Source of the DNA: Lenisia limosa
Lineage: Eukaryota > Breviatea
DNA: 22,837 bases
Assembly: GCA_001655205.1 (NCBI GenBank)
Contig: LPNZ01007902.1
Coordinates: forward strand, 1-22,837
Direction of reading: 5' to 3'
Below, piece after piece: positions 1-10,335 of this stretch (the first letter of the stretch is position 1; the number at the start of each line of letters is the position of its first letter). Below the pieces are notes generated by a model. The model saw only the letters and a list, made by a program, of their open reading frames with translations. It was not told where the DNA came from and searched no databases. Position numbers and translations under genes: made by a program.

Positions 1-110
1 ATATATCATATATGATATGTATATTATGTAATATATCGATATACATGTACATATGCATATGATATAACATATTTTAATATGTAACAGTATACTAATAGTA
101 TTGCATTATG
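1..110. repeat. AT-rich palindromic island
   Basis: The first 110 bases are almost pure A/T with nested short palindromes such as ATATATCATATATGATAT, ACATGTACATATGC and CATATGATAT. No reading frame is supported. Similar islands occur at about 16355-16410, 17070-17107, 19560-19740 and 21466-21505, always outside exons. From 111 to 370 I see nothing that supports a gene. Confidence 0.7.
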
Positions 111-370
111 TACACCCCTAGAGTGAAGCTCACACCATGCAAATAAGAGAGATAGCTGTTGACTTTTCTTTCATATTTATGTAGTGTGCTGTATCAAACA
201 TAAACTCCACCAATATGGAGTTCTTTTTAACGCCCGCTGAATAGTATCATGTGGTCGGGTCCAAGCACCCCGCCCACTTCAACCTTGTCGGTACTGACAC
301 TCTTTTCGTCATCCTTTCCTTCAGGTTCTGGCGGTGGTGGGAGCAATGAAGATATTCTTAGTGTGTCAAG

Positions 371-1302
371 TCAGACAAGGAAGTACCTTTTATCAGGGCA
401 ATTTGTTTCTGGTTTGGGTTGTCGTTTACGACGAGACATGCGACGAAGAGGGGCTGAAAAGATAAAATGACAAGAGCAGAAGGCGGAGGCAACAGATTAT
501 CAGCATCAACCAGCTTACGTGTAACCTTCTTGACTTTTCTCAGCTCTGGAACCTCAATTGTCTTTGGGTGTACAGGAATAGTTCTTCCCCACAATGTGGT
601 ATCTTCACCTGCAGGCTTGGATATTCGCTTCATTACCTTTGGAGGGGCCAACTCATGAACAACCATCTCATCCTTCAACAATTCTTCTTCATTTAGTCTG
701 GTTTCCTCTAAATCATATCATCCCAATATAATAAATTTTAAAACTCAAAATCAGTAATACAGCATCAAGTCATGAGTGGAATATAAGCTGAATAGAACAT
801 GGTTAATATAATAAGGAACACACCTTTGGAGGGTGCATCATTTGGGTCAGGTTCCGAAGAGACTTCTTCAGTCTAAAGACAAATTAAAACTGTGAAGAAA
901 ACTAACACAGTTTTTACTTCAGTTCCTACGCCTCAATTGGAGACAAATGCTGACTCTCTTGATTCCAGTAAGCCAGAATAGAACAATATCCCGACATTCT
1001 TCNNNNNNNNNNNNNNNNNNNNNNNNNNNNNNNNNNNNNNNNNNNNNNNNNNNNNNNNNNNNNNNNNNNNNNNNNNNNNNNNNNNNNNNNNNNNNNNNNN
1101 NNNNNNNNNNNNNNNNNNNNNACAGGCAAGCTGGTGATGCTCTTCATCATTTTAGTCTAGAGGATTACGGAGGACGATAGTCTTGACTAGTAATTCTTCA
1201 AATAATAGTTTAAAAACAATCAAACAAGCCCTCTAAATATTACCTCACCAAAGACTCCAAGTGAGCAACGTCGGAGTCAAGATCCTCTGGTGAGTAGTCC
1301 AT
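371..1302 (-). CDS. unrecognised protein with basic C-terminus (interrupted by gap)
   Basis: I do not recognise this gene. The proposed start exon is 1249-1302 (MDYSPEDLDSDVAHLESL, very acidic). After the gap, phase-matched exons follow: 945 to about 1002, 824-872, 519-707 and 371-453, with the stop TGA at 371-373. Exon 824-872 is acidic (EEVSSEPDPNDA). Exon 519-707 carries the most structured-looking stretch, including HELAPPKVMKRISKPAG and TLWGRTIPVHPKTIEVPEL. The last exon is strongly basic (RRMSRRKRQPKP) and could be a nuclear localisation signal. The introns are 65, 116 and 72 nt. The link from the start exon to the later exons crosses the gap at 1003-1121 and is inferred from strand and the absence of another start. 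The gene is head-to-head with the secreted-protein gene at 1655. Function unknown. Confidence 0.6.
1003..1121. other. assembly gap (N)
   Basis: 119 N within the minus-strand gene at 371-1302. It may hide an exon of that gene. Confidence 0.99.
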
Positions 1303-1654
1303 TTTGGATTTTTCATGTCATTGAAGGGGGTGCTTGTATTGAGTCCTGGAGTATCCTGGAATTAGTCTGCCTGTTGATGTGTGATGTGGGGACTGGAGTT
1401 GGAATAAATACTGAGGTGGATGGAGGAGGAGCAGGGAGGAGAAAAAAAGAAGAGTTGTGGGGGGAGGGGCACCGCGCCCCCTTCATACTCCCCCCCCCCC
1501 CTTTCATTTTTCCNNNNNNNNNNNNNNNNNNNNNNNNNNNNNNNNNNNNNNNNNNNNNNNNNNNNNNNNNNNNNNNNNNNNNNNNNNNNNGCTACCACAA
1601 CCAACAACGACCCGACACCCCGACACCCACGATTTTTAGAAGCTGATAAGAAGC
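1303..1654. promoter_or_regulatory. divergent intergenic region
   Basis: This stretch lies between the start codons of the minus gene (1302) and the plus gene (1655), so it should carry both promoters. It contains a purine-rich stretch at 1424-1466, a run of C at about 1491-1501 and the gap at 1514-1590. A TTTTTAG acceptor-like site lies 16 nt upstream of the ATG at 1655. No promoter motif is recognised. Confidence 0.4.
1514..1590. other. assembly gap (N)
   Basis: 77 N, about a dozen bases after a run of roughly 11 C, in the non-coding region between two divergent genes. Confidence 0.99.
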
Positions 1655-3605
1655 ATGGGTTTCAATCAACCAATTCTTTACCTTGCCATGCTGTTAGCAT
1701 GTTGCACTGGTATCAGCATTAAGCCTGATCAAGCGATTGAGGTTCGTTGGCGAGGAGATGTCCTCTTTTCTGTTAAAGGAGTGTTTTTTTAATTAGTTTT
1801 TGATTCCTCTCTAGATTCCAAAGTTGGAGGTTGATGGTGTTGATGTTGGAGCCAAATTGCTCGAACTTGGAACTACTTCTCTGAGTAAGTTGGTTGCTAT
1901 TATTTTTGAGGGGTGGGGGGTGAGGGGGAGGGTTATGCTGCTAATCAAGAACGGACGGGAGAGGGAATAAAATGTCTATGTATGGTCTTACTCAAATATC
2001 TATCCATTTCTCTTTTGTTATAATCAAATATGATATGTGAACTGCTGTTGATATGTGTGCAGAATTGGTTATATTTGGCTTTCTCCTTCACCCACCGCTA
2101 ACATTAATGCAGGCCCGCAAAAAACAGGCTCAGCATGCGGAGCCCACAAACATGGAGATGTATGGTTTCTGACATTAATGAGGATAGTGATTTTTTTTGA
2201 GCCGTCTTTGCTAATTAGTGTAGATGTACCTCATTGATAGTGACCGCCACATTGTTGCATGTCTTTTCGGAAGGGTAAGCTGACATTCTTGCTATTCCCA
2301 GTAATCCTGTGGTCCTTGGATGGTCTAAAAAAATAGGAATTAACTATTGCTCTCGATCACTATCTGGACTGCTCTGAAGTAAGATTGGGACTGAAACGAG
2401 AGTCTTCTTATGGCCGTAACCCAATAGGTCTCACCATTTGTGGATGGTCAACAATACACGTTTATCAATGACCTGGGTACTGTCTTCAACGCCTCCTGTT
2501 CAGAATTTGATGGGTTTGTCGGATTTCAACTTTTCAACTGTTGTTATTATGACATTTCAAATTTTTTCGTGATTTATAGTAATATTTCTAGGCATAGATG
2601 GATGGGCTTTGAAGCTGTTGATTTAGATATGACTTTCACCTCAAACAGTATGGAGGGGGGAACAATTTCTTTTTGACGTAACCCTGTATTATTGTTTATT
2701 GTTGTAGTGTTTTGAACTGCATTGTTTTAGTTAATTCACCTATTATTAGAAGCACTAACCGCCACCCATGAGTACAATGATGTTATGAGTCAAAACTCTG
2801 TTGTGGTTCCATATGTTGCAGACTCAACAACCACGGTTGGGGGCTGGTTTTGTTTGGGTATTTCAACATTATCACATTACCTTCCAAGACATCTGTTGTG
2901 TCCCTTGCTCTTCCGTTCTTAAAAGGTAAGGAAGAAAGACCCTCACAATCACTGTATTACTGAGACAATTCCCTCACTTTTACTCTAGGTACCGTGATGA
3001 CGGCATCAATTACCATTGCCAAAACCAACGGGCTTGCCGGCGGTCTTGATGACTCAGCAGGTGGAGGGTTGTTAATAAATGTTTATTATTGTTGATGAAT
3101 GTCATTTTTTGTTTTTCATTGCTTGTCTTAATATATTGGAGTGATTTCATAACTTGATCTGCTACTACTTCAGAATTTTTTTATGAATTGTTCAGCTTCA
3201 ACAAGTGCACTTTCACCAACGTCCAACTCTGTGGCCTGGGGTTCAACTGGTACGCTTTTTTTTCATGATAGAGTACAAGTAATGATTATTTCCTTGACAA
3301 TTGCAGCACTTTTCTCCTGTGTGTATCATATATTATACCACTTACCCACACAGACGGCTTGATATATGCTGGCGGTACTCTTGGCGGCCAATGCTTGACC
3401 AGTGTGGTGGGTTACTTCGCCTTGCCAGAGTTAACATATAGGCCCAAACCCCAACACAGGGAACCGTGTCTCTTTCCGACCCGAAGTTCATCTTTGGCCT
3501 ATCACAAATCAGCGGTGCTGACTGTATGTTTTGCTGAATTTCTTTGTTCTGGAGTTTTTCATGGTTTTACCAGTTAAGATGAGGGATGCGACTTTGCTGG
3601 AATGA
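1655..3605 (+). CDS. predicted secreted protein, 12 exons
   Basis: Twelve exons give one continuous phase-consistent reading frame of about 256 aa: 1655-1741, 1815-1884, 2113-2159, 2428-2513, 2580-2647, 2750-2835, 2889-2925, 2989-3060, 3196-3249, 3354-3403, 3442-3523 and 3574-3605 (TGA 3603-3605). All introns are GT-AG and range from about 38 to 268 nt. The N-terminus has a signal-peptide-like hydrophobic core (LYLAMLLACCTGIS) directly after the start, then IPKLEVDG. The rest is rich in Ser, Thr, Gly and Val with few charges, for example TVMTASITIAKTNGLAGG and GTVSLSDPKFIFGLS, as expected for an extracellular beta-rich protein. I do not recognise a family. A second gene with a similar beginning (signal peptide, then VDAVPAVSDINVDG) starts at 22496. 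The gene runs tail-to-tail into the kinase gene, with only 97 bp between stop codons. Confidence 0.75.
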
Positions 3606-3702
3606 TTTACGTTCGCTAGCAGTCGGTATGCCAGTTTTGACTTTGGTACTTATGTATACTCTCAAACACCTATCGAAAGGAATCATTTCCGTCCACCATA
3701 AT

Positions 3703-6700
3703 CTACATTTTGTCCAGCTCCTGGCATATTTCCTGGAAAGAAGGCCTTGACCTAGCAAGTAAGAGATACAGAACACCCACCGTGGCCTCACGCACCAGCA
3801 TTTCCTGATGAGTTTCAGGAGGGCAGCTGGCCAACCTTCGGGCAGTGTCGAGGGAAGAGCCAGTCGCTTGCCTTCAACACAGACTTGGCGTTCAATGGCC
3901 CTGTATTGATTGAGTATCACGGCTTGACTTACTTCCAGTCACGACCTTGCCACGGCCGTTTGTGCATCACCATTTCCCATGCTACCACCCCGAACGCGTA
4001 CACGTCGCAGGGATAGCTGCATTTCCCTCCCTTTGGAGTGAGAAACGAAGCTTCTGACCTACCTGTAACTGCTCAGGGGCCATGTAGGGTGGCGTCCCCG
4101 CATTGATACACGTGTCAACGTCTCCCTTTGCGGTGGCTTTTCGAGAAAGTCCCAGATCAGAGACCTAAAATCGTCATGAGAACACCGTCAAACCTTGGCT
4201 CGAACACGGCCAGTTTTGGGATCTCTTTGCAGCAAAATATTGTCTGTTTTGACATCACGGTGAACAATACTGAGCTGGTGCAGACCCATGAGAGCGCACG
4301 CAATGTCCTGGCCCAGGTTACCAGAGTGCATGGCATACCTTCAAGATGGTCATGCAGTCTGTTGGCGTCAGCTCGAGGCCTGACTTTTTCACAGTCCTTA
4401 CGGATCTAAACGGTGACGACTGTACCTGACTAACTTGGTATGAAGGGCATGCGCCAGATCTGTGTCCATCAGCTCCAATACGGCCGCAACAAAGGGGATG
4501 CTTTTTTCGCCTACTCATTAAGGCAAATATGGCCTTACCGTCTGACTCCAGGTTTTCAAAGTCGATACAGATGCCATAGCACTCTACAATTCTAGGATGC
4601 CTGGCGTTAAAGGTATATAAGCCGAACCTGATTGAAAGGAGACTCTCAATTTCCATACATGCTTCCCTTGCAAATCGTGCAGAGTTGCTACGAACCTAGG
4701 TGATGGGCATTTAGTACTCCTGAGGGCCTACTTTGAGCTTCTTCACGGCAACCATTCGTCTTCCATATGATGCACGATAAACCTTTCCAAAACTACCACC
4801 ACCTGGAAATAGGTCATATCACAGGCTTCCCACCAATAAACGTTGATTTCGGGAAGGCAGATGGTAGACACGCTCTTGGAATTGTGGCCACCTATTACAA
4901 TCACAAGAAACTGTTTCCTTACACTATTAAGGAAAGCAGCAGCACCCATAAGATTCATATTTGGTACTTCAATAGATGTGGATTTTCTATTTCATCAGGA
5001 CTAAGGGAACACACCTTTTCATTTTCTTATCTTCGATTTCCATTTTCAGTAGTGGGTGTTGGTAGTGGATCGAGTCCCCTTTTCCTAGTCGAATCAAGCT
5101 TTCTGTCAATACTCTCAATAAGCCTTACTTCTGGGGGTCCCACATAGTGTCAACAATATGGTGTTTGCCGTCAATCCAGACCAGATTCCAGGCATGTCGG
5201 GTCTCCTCTGAATGTTAAGTTGCAACCTCACTACACACCTTCTTGGGCTGAACTGGGATTGCTTTCTTCTTTATCATTCTGTGTGAATCAAATAATAAAC
5301 CAATCTAACAGACAAACCAACCTCAGAGTAGATGCCCCGGAACACCATACATGGCACCCCGGACGCGTCACAAAGGACTTTCATCAGGAGGCAGCGGTGA
5401 CGACAGACTCCAAATCGAAGTGACCCCAAGGGAACAACGTTGGATTTGTTTTTGGCCTAAATGTTAGGCTTTGTCTTTGGCTTACTATTAGCTGAGAGAT
5501 GAATTGGTCACAATTGTCTTCAATATCCTTGTCATCACCACCAAGTCGTTCAGAAACTGAAATAATTACATTTCTAGAAGTGACCTACCCAGATGGGCCA
5601 ATAGTAAGACCTTTGACCTGGTGTTGTGGGTGGGTAAGGAAGAGGCTATTGACACACTCCGACGAATGAAGCTGTCAAGTTGTTTATCCTTGCTTCTACT
5701 GAATAAGATTCAACGCTGACATACAGGTCCACAAGAATAACTTCTCTTGCCTCAGGACTTGGTGCTAGATTTTTGAACCACTTTAGTGAGGGAAGTACGG
5801 GGAATGCTGGTTCTTCCGATCGGTTACTGGACTGTTCAGATTCTTTTGATTCAGTAATGCCGTGTTCAGTCAAGTCTCTTCCTGATTGAGTCAAATTCGT
5901 TTTGAAATGAAGACACAAACCAGGATCAAAAAACGGTACTCTCATTTTGTCAGCATATCCAATGACATTTTGGTTGTAATAATTCCAGCTGAGGCCTCCC
6001 GGGGCTGCAACTGCGTAGCCTTTGCCGTTGTTCGCCGGACGTCTAGTTCGCATTCTCTGAATTTGAGTTTGGAAGATGGCATACTTTTGACCTTGGGGTT
6101 AAACCGGGCGTGTCTGGTGATGGTGTTGCAATGTTCACTGAGTTTTCAGCATTTTCATTTGGCTGAATTGTAATATAATCAAGGTTCCAACTGTTTCAGG
6201 AATACAAATTTCCTTAGCCTCAAAGTTATGAATTAGATTCAATCCCACCTAAGGTGTCAGTTGAAATACGACTTACATTTGGTGACTCAGCCAAGAAATT
6301 GGTCATTTTGTGAAAATCAAGGACGTTCATGTGTTTCAGTGAATCAAATGTGTTCTTTCCTTCCTTCCAATCTTCCCAATTACTATTTAGATAACTGTCT
6401 TCTTTTTCTGCAAGGTCTAAGCAGGTTACTCTATCTCTGACAATACCAATATAGTGTTTCTTTGGTGTTTCAAAACTGTCAAGTAGATTGCCTTGATTTG
6501 GTCTTTTGAGGCTGGGTCTGAGTTGTGAGAGACAAAGTTACCACTAACATTTGGCCACTTTTACAATCCAGTGGTTCACCTTTGTTTTGTCTTGAAGATG
6601 TTTCAGTATCCTTAAAAGTGAGATACTGTTGTTAAAACATACCAGCTTGTTCTGTGGTTGTGGGAGTACGGATGCTGGGGACTTCAAAGCAGAATGAGGA

Positions 6701-8550
6701 GTTTCTAACTTAATTGGTGTTTGGTTGTTGAGGGAGGGTGTCTGGCAATCAGATAAACATTGGTGTTTTGACGGGGAACTTGGAAATTGGGGGTTTGAAT
6801 GTTTGAAAAAAAACTTCGACGACAATCTCGTCAGTTTAACCTGGGGAGACGGAAATAGAGCTCTCTTTACTTCAGCTGGTGAACTGTGACCATCTTGTCC
6901 AACAGAGTTCTGTTGCTCATCAAGTAAAAGACCAGAATCAATGTCGACGTGGAATTGGGCTTTTTCACTTTGGTCACCAAGTGAGTTCATACTTGACACC
7001 AAGGCGCAATTTGACTCGTCAGGTTCAGACGGGGCGAAAGAGGCGAATCCAGGTGATGTTGGTGCGATGGGGCTGTCAGAAGAATTTTGCTGGCTTTTTG
7101 TCGAGTGAAAACTCCCCGTTTGTGAGCTTGAAGGGCTTAGGAGACAAGATTCAACTTCAATTGCGGTATCAAATGAGGGAAGGAATGAGAAACAAAAGGA
7201 AACATCTCCATTCAAAAGCTTGGCAACCTAAAGTGTCATTGTAAACTGTCCAAACCTGGTGGGCATTTTCAGCGTTTCGTGGAATACAGTCCAAAGCTGT
7301 CTGACCAAAGTGGTTTCGAAGGGACTTATCAAATCTGAAGGTAATAAAACTTGAAACTGTACTTTTGTGATAGTAGTGCAGCAGCAGCATCATAATGACA
7401 ATGAAAGCAAGCCAGATGAAGAGGCGTGTTACCATCACTGTCACATTCGTTCACACTTGCGCCATATTGCAATAAAGTCTACGAAATTACACAAAGTACC
7501 AGCTCACATGGATAACTGAGGCATGCCCATACATTGCTGCAAGATGGAGAGGACTATCACCATCAGTTGTTTGTTGAAAAGGTTCTGTACCATCTAGAGG
7601 AAATTATTCAGAGGAGATGGCGCACTGATGCAAATTGCCGCAACTTCTGCAGAGGATCCAAGGGCTGAGAAAATGTGGAGAGCTGACCAATTGTTATGAA
7701 ACAACGGTATTCCTGCCAAAATAGGCTGCCTGATTGGATGAGAAATCAAGGAACCAACATTGATGTGGAACAGGTATCCAATAGTTTTCGAATAAGAAGA
7801 CTCTTTTGAAATCCATTGAGAGGATTGCCTTCGAAGTAAAAACGAAATGACCACAAACTGGTTGTAACCATTGCTTTGATGATTTCTTTTTCGTCATCAT
7901 GACTTCTACCTTGTTCCAAATACTCTAACGGTAGGCTGCAAGCAAGGCTTTGGAGGTTGGCATTTGCCCCATGTGCCATCAGCAACTCAACTCCAGGAAC
8001 CCACCTTTAGAAATAATATGAACAAGACCTCCCCCCTTTTAAGTGTTCTTTCAAAATACGTTGTACGTTGGAAGGTGAAATAAAATGTTGAATATACAAC
8101 ACATTCACAATTCTTTCATCAGTAAAATAGCTTGGATTCCAATCCGTATGTAATATTGTAACATGTACCAAATTGCATTCCCAATTTTCACTTGTCATAA
8201 AAAGCAAAGATGAACACAATACCCAGCTAACTATCCAAAAAAGCATCCTCAAACCCGTAAAAGCAGGCCCAGTGTAGCGCTGAACGGCCACCAGCATCTT
8301 GCTGATTGACATCCGCTCCATGCTATTACGTGAATAAAGTGAGAGTTAAAATCATTGAAATATGGCTGGAATTACTTACACGTAACAAAACAAAGACTGT
8401 TGAAAGGTGTTTAGAAGACACAGCTCTAATAAGCGGGGTTACACCTTCGCTGTCAGTGCAATTAGCGCTTCGTCCGTCTTGAAGAAAGTGTATAATTAGT
8501 TTATCTTCTCCTTTAGCTGCAGATAAGTGTATATTTCCTTCTACAGTCAT
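3703..8550 (-). CDS. ankyrin repeat / EDR1-CTR1-ARMC3 peptidase-like / TKL protein kinase
   Basis: Thirty-one phase-consistent exons total 3657 nt (1218 aa), ATG 8550 to TAG 3703. Exons in order: 8550-8380, 8322-8255, 8004-7759, 7729-7626, 7593-7508, 7478-7363, 7334-7256, 7227-6643, 6610-6549, 6517-6277, 6248-6192, 6162-6085, 6056-5658, 5610-5589, 5556-5486, 5456-5322, 5278-5239, 5207-5129, 5098-5015, 4986-4923, 4891-4834, 4802-4732, 4695-4628, 4600-4539, 4510-4435, 4405-4339, 4307-4194, 4164-4063, 4030-3933, 3900-3796, 3751-3703. Residues 1-290 are ankyrin repeats (GRSALHWACFYG, DGDSPLHLAAMYGHA, DGNTPLHLACFHCH). A Ser/Pro-rich linker runs to about 600. Residues about 640-885 match the domain shared by plant EDR1/CTR1 and animal ARMC3 (VPLGSLRFGVCRHR, HAWNLVWIDGKHHIVD). 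Residues about 940-1218 are a kinase: GGGSFGKVYRA, VAVKK, HRDVKTDN, SDLG, MAPE, DVYAFGVVAWEM. Known relatives signal downstream of receptors or work in cilia; the role here is inferred. Confidence 0.88.
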
Positions 8551-8841
8551 TTAAGTGAATGAAACGATGAGTCTGGGACGTCTATCCCATACTTAACTTA
8601 TTTAATTATGTTAAATAAATAAAAACAAAACAAATCCGATAAAAAATATCTGCTTAAATAGGTTTTGGGTTTTGTGGGTTTTGAGATAACAAACCACAAC
8701 TTCAACTGCACCCCTTATATACTATCCTTTTTATTGTCTCTCAGCTGCCAAGCTGCCTATTTGCTATTTATTTTGTCCATCATTGTTACTAGAGCATTGT
8801 AAAATAAGTATACCCAGAAGAGTCAATAACAAATCTTCACC
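8551..8841. promoter_or_regulatory. divergent intergenic region, kinase / C1D
   Basis: 291 bp separate the two start codons. The region is AT-rich; TATATA at 8716-8721 lies about 120 bp upstream of the C1D start, but its use is a guess. An in-frame TAA sits directly before the kinase ATG, supporting 8550 as the start. Confidence 0.4.
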
Positions 8842-10142
8842 ATGGATCCAGATACTAAAGAGGTGGGCTAACTGCTGCCACTTGAACCCTTTAACAATTC
8901 TAGACACTAGATAGCTTCACAGAGCAAATTGATGTTCTTGAAGTCGCCTTACAGCCTTTGCTCACATCTGACCTGAAACAGGTTAAATATTCAGCTCTTT
9001 TTTTGTTTTTGGCATCATGAAACCTTTTTCCTATTAATCTATTATTCTTGCTCTCAAAAAAAAGTTTTCCTTATCCGGATGTAGTTGAATAAAGACCTGC
9101 CACCCCTTGAAGCAGCACGACTTAATGTGACCTCTACTTACATATTAAACAGCCTGTTTTTTAGTGGGTTCTGGAAGTGAGGGAAATTCTGTAAAGGAAT
9201 CATTTGCATTGGAAAATGGTTGAGTTGGAACTAATGCGTGTAGTGCTTTTGAAAGTGCAAGGAGTGGACACAGCAGACCACCCTATCAAAGCAGAGCTTG
9301 TAGGCTTTTGCTTTTGAAGCTATATACAACACATCTTATATCAAATTGTTAACATTGCGTGTGATAAATAAAAAGTAGAGTCAATGAAGTCATCATGTTT
9401 GGTATATGAGATGTCATCAAACATTCCTTTTGGACACATGGTTTTAATATTGTTTTTAGGAGAAGGTGAAGACCTACATGCAGAAGATCAAGGAGGTTGA
9501 AGAAAAAGACAAGAGTTGGGGGGGGGGGGGGANNNNNNNNNNNNNNNNNNNNNNNNNNNNNNNNNNNNNNNNNNNNNNNNNNNNNNNNNNNNNNNNNNNN
9601 NNNNNNNNNNNNNNNNNNNNNNNNNNNNNNTTTTTATTTCCAAGAGCCAACATTGGTGGTGGACAAGTCAGCAGCCGATAGATTGTTGCGCCATGGTCTT
9701 GGTGGTATGCTTGGGTTTATGTTTTTGCAACACATGAGCAGACTTGTCCTTCTGTTAGTAATATTACACGTATTAGAGATAATGATTGATAGTGTTAGAA
9801 GTCAGGCAATGGATGAGAAGTAATATTTATGAATTCCTGTCTTGCACTCTGATGAATTTTATTAAAAGTTTTAATTCCTTAACGTAATGGGGTAAACGAC
9901 TACGACCCCCCCTTTTTTTTTGTTTAATGTCTCATTTCTACATTACACCGTAACCATTTAGTACACAAACGCAGAGAACCCAGTGCATCAGATGACGAGG
10001 TTCGTTTTTGCATAAATTTGCTCCTTTAGGGGAAAAGAACTAACCTTTTTAGTCGGAAAAGAAAAATGTCGAAACTCCAAAAAAGGAAAAGAAGAAGTCC
10101 AAAGAAGGCAAAGAAAAGAAAAAGAAAAAACAAAAGAAGTAA
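8842..10142 (+). CDS. C1D: C1D / Lrp1 (Rrp47) family nuclear exosome cofactor
   Basis: Eight phase-consistent exons give 153 aa: 8842-8862, 8904-8981, 9085-9163, 9244-9299, 9460-9514, 9645-9704, 9977-9999 and 10053-10142 (TAA 10140-10142). Human C1D is about 140 aa. The body matches the Sas10/Utp3/C1D family: LPPLEAARLNVTSTYILNSL, then LLKVQGVDTADHPIKAEL, then EKVKTYMQKIKEVEEK, then DKSAADRLLRHGLG. It ends in a Lys-rich tail (EKKKSKEGKEKKKKKQKK), typical of this family and used for RNA binding in yeast Rrp47. Known members bind Rrp6 and help the nuclear exosome mature rRNA, snoRNA and snRNA. The gap at 9533-9630 falls inside the intron 9515-9644, so the coding sequence appears complete. An alternative splice donor (GTAAATG) overlaps the stop codon, so a slightly different C-terminus is possible. 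Introns are 41-272 nt, longer than in the neighbouring kinase gene. Confidence 0.9.
9533..9630. other. assembly gap (N)
   Basis: 98 N, directly after a run of about 14 G broken only by the final A, inside a C1D intron. Confidence 0.99.
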
Positions 10143-10335
10143 ATGTACAATACAAATGACCCTAGACACCCTCAACCGTCAGAAAATAGAACTAGATTAC
10201 ATTAGAATAAGAAACATACACCAGCAACATCTAATAGTCTGTTTCTCCCTCCTTCAAAGGTTCACTACAATGTGATAAAGTAGCATTATTATTATAACAA
10301 CTCATTCCTCTTAAAGCAGGGTGCCGACCCAGAAA

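Noticed and set aside
1-110. AT palindromes as a CRISPR array or a telomere
   Set aside because: No regular repeat-spacer spacing and no telomeric unit; the genome is eukaryotic.
2055-2237. Plus-strand open frame continuing past 2159 as coding (DVWF...)
   Set aside because: Reading on meets a stop, while the donor GTATGG at 2160 joins in phase to VSPFVDGQQYTF at 2428 and keeps the full 257-codon frame. An additional exon in this 268-nt intron cannot be excluded.
8007-8250. 104-residue minus-strand frame as part of the kinase gene
   Set aside because: It is out of phase with the ankyrin exons on both sides, while skipping it completes an ankyrin repeat of normal length.
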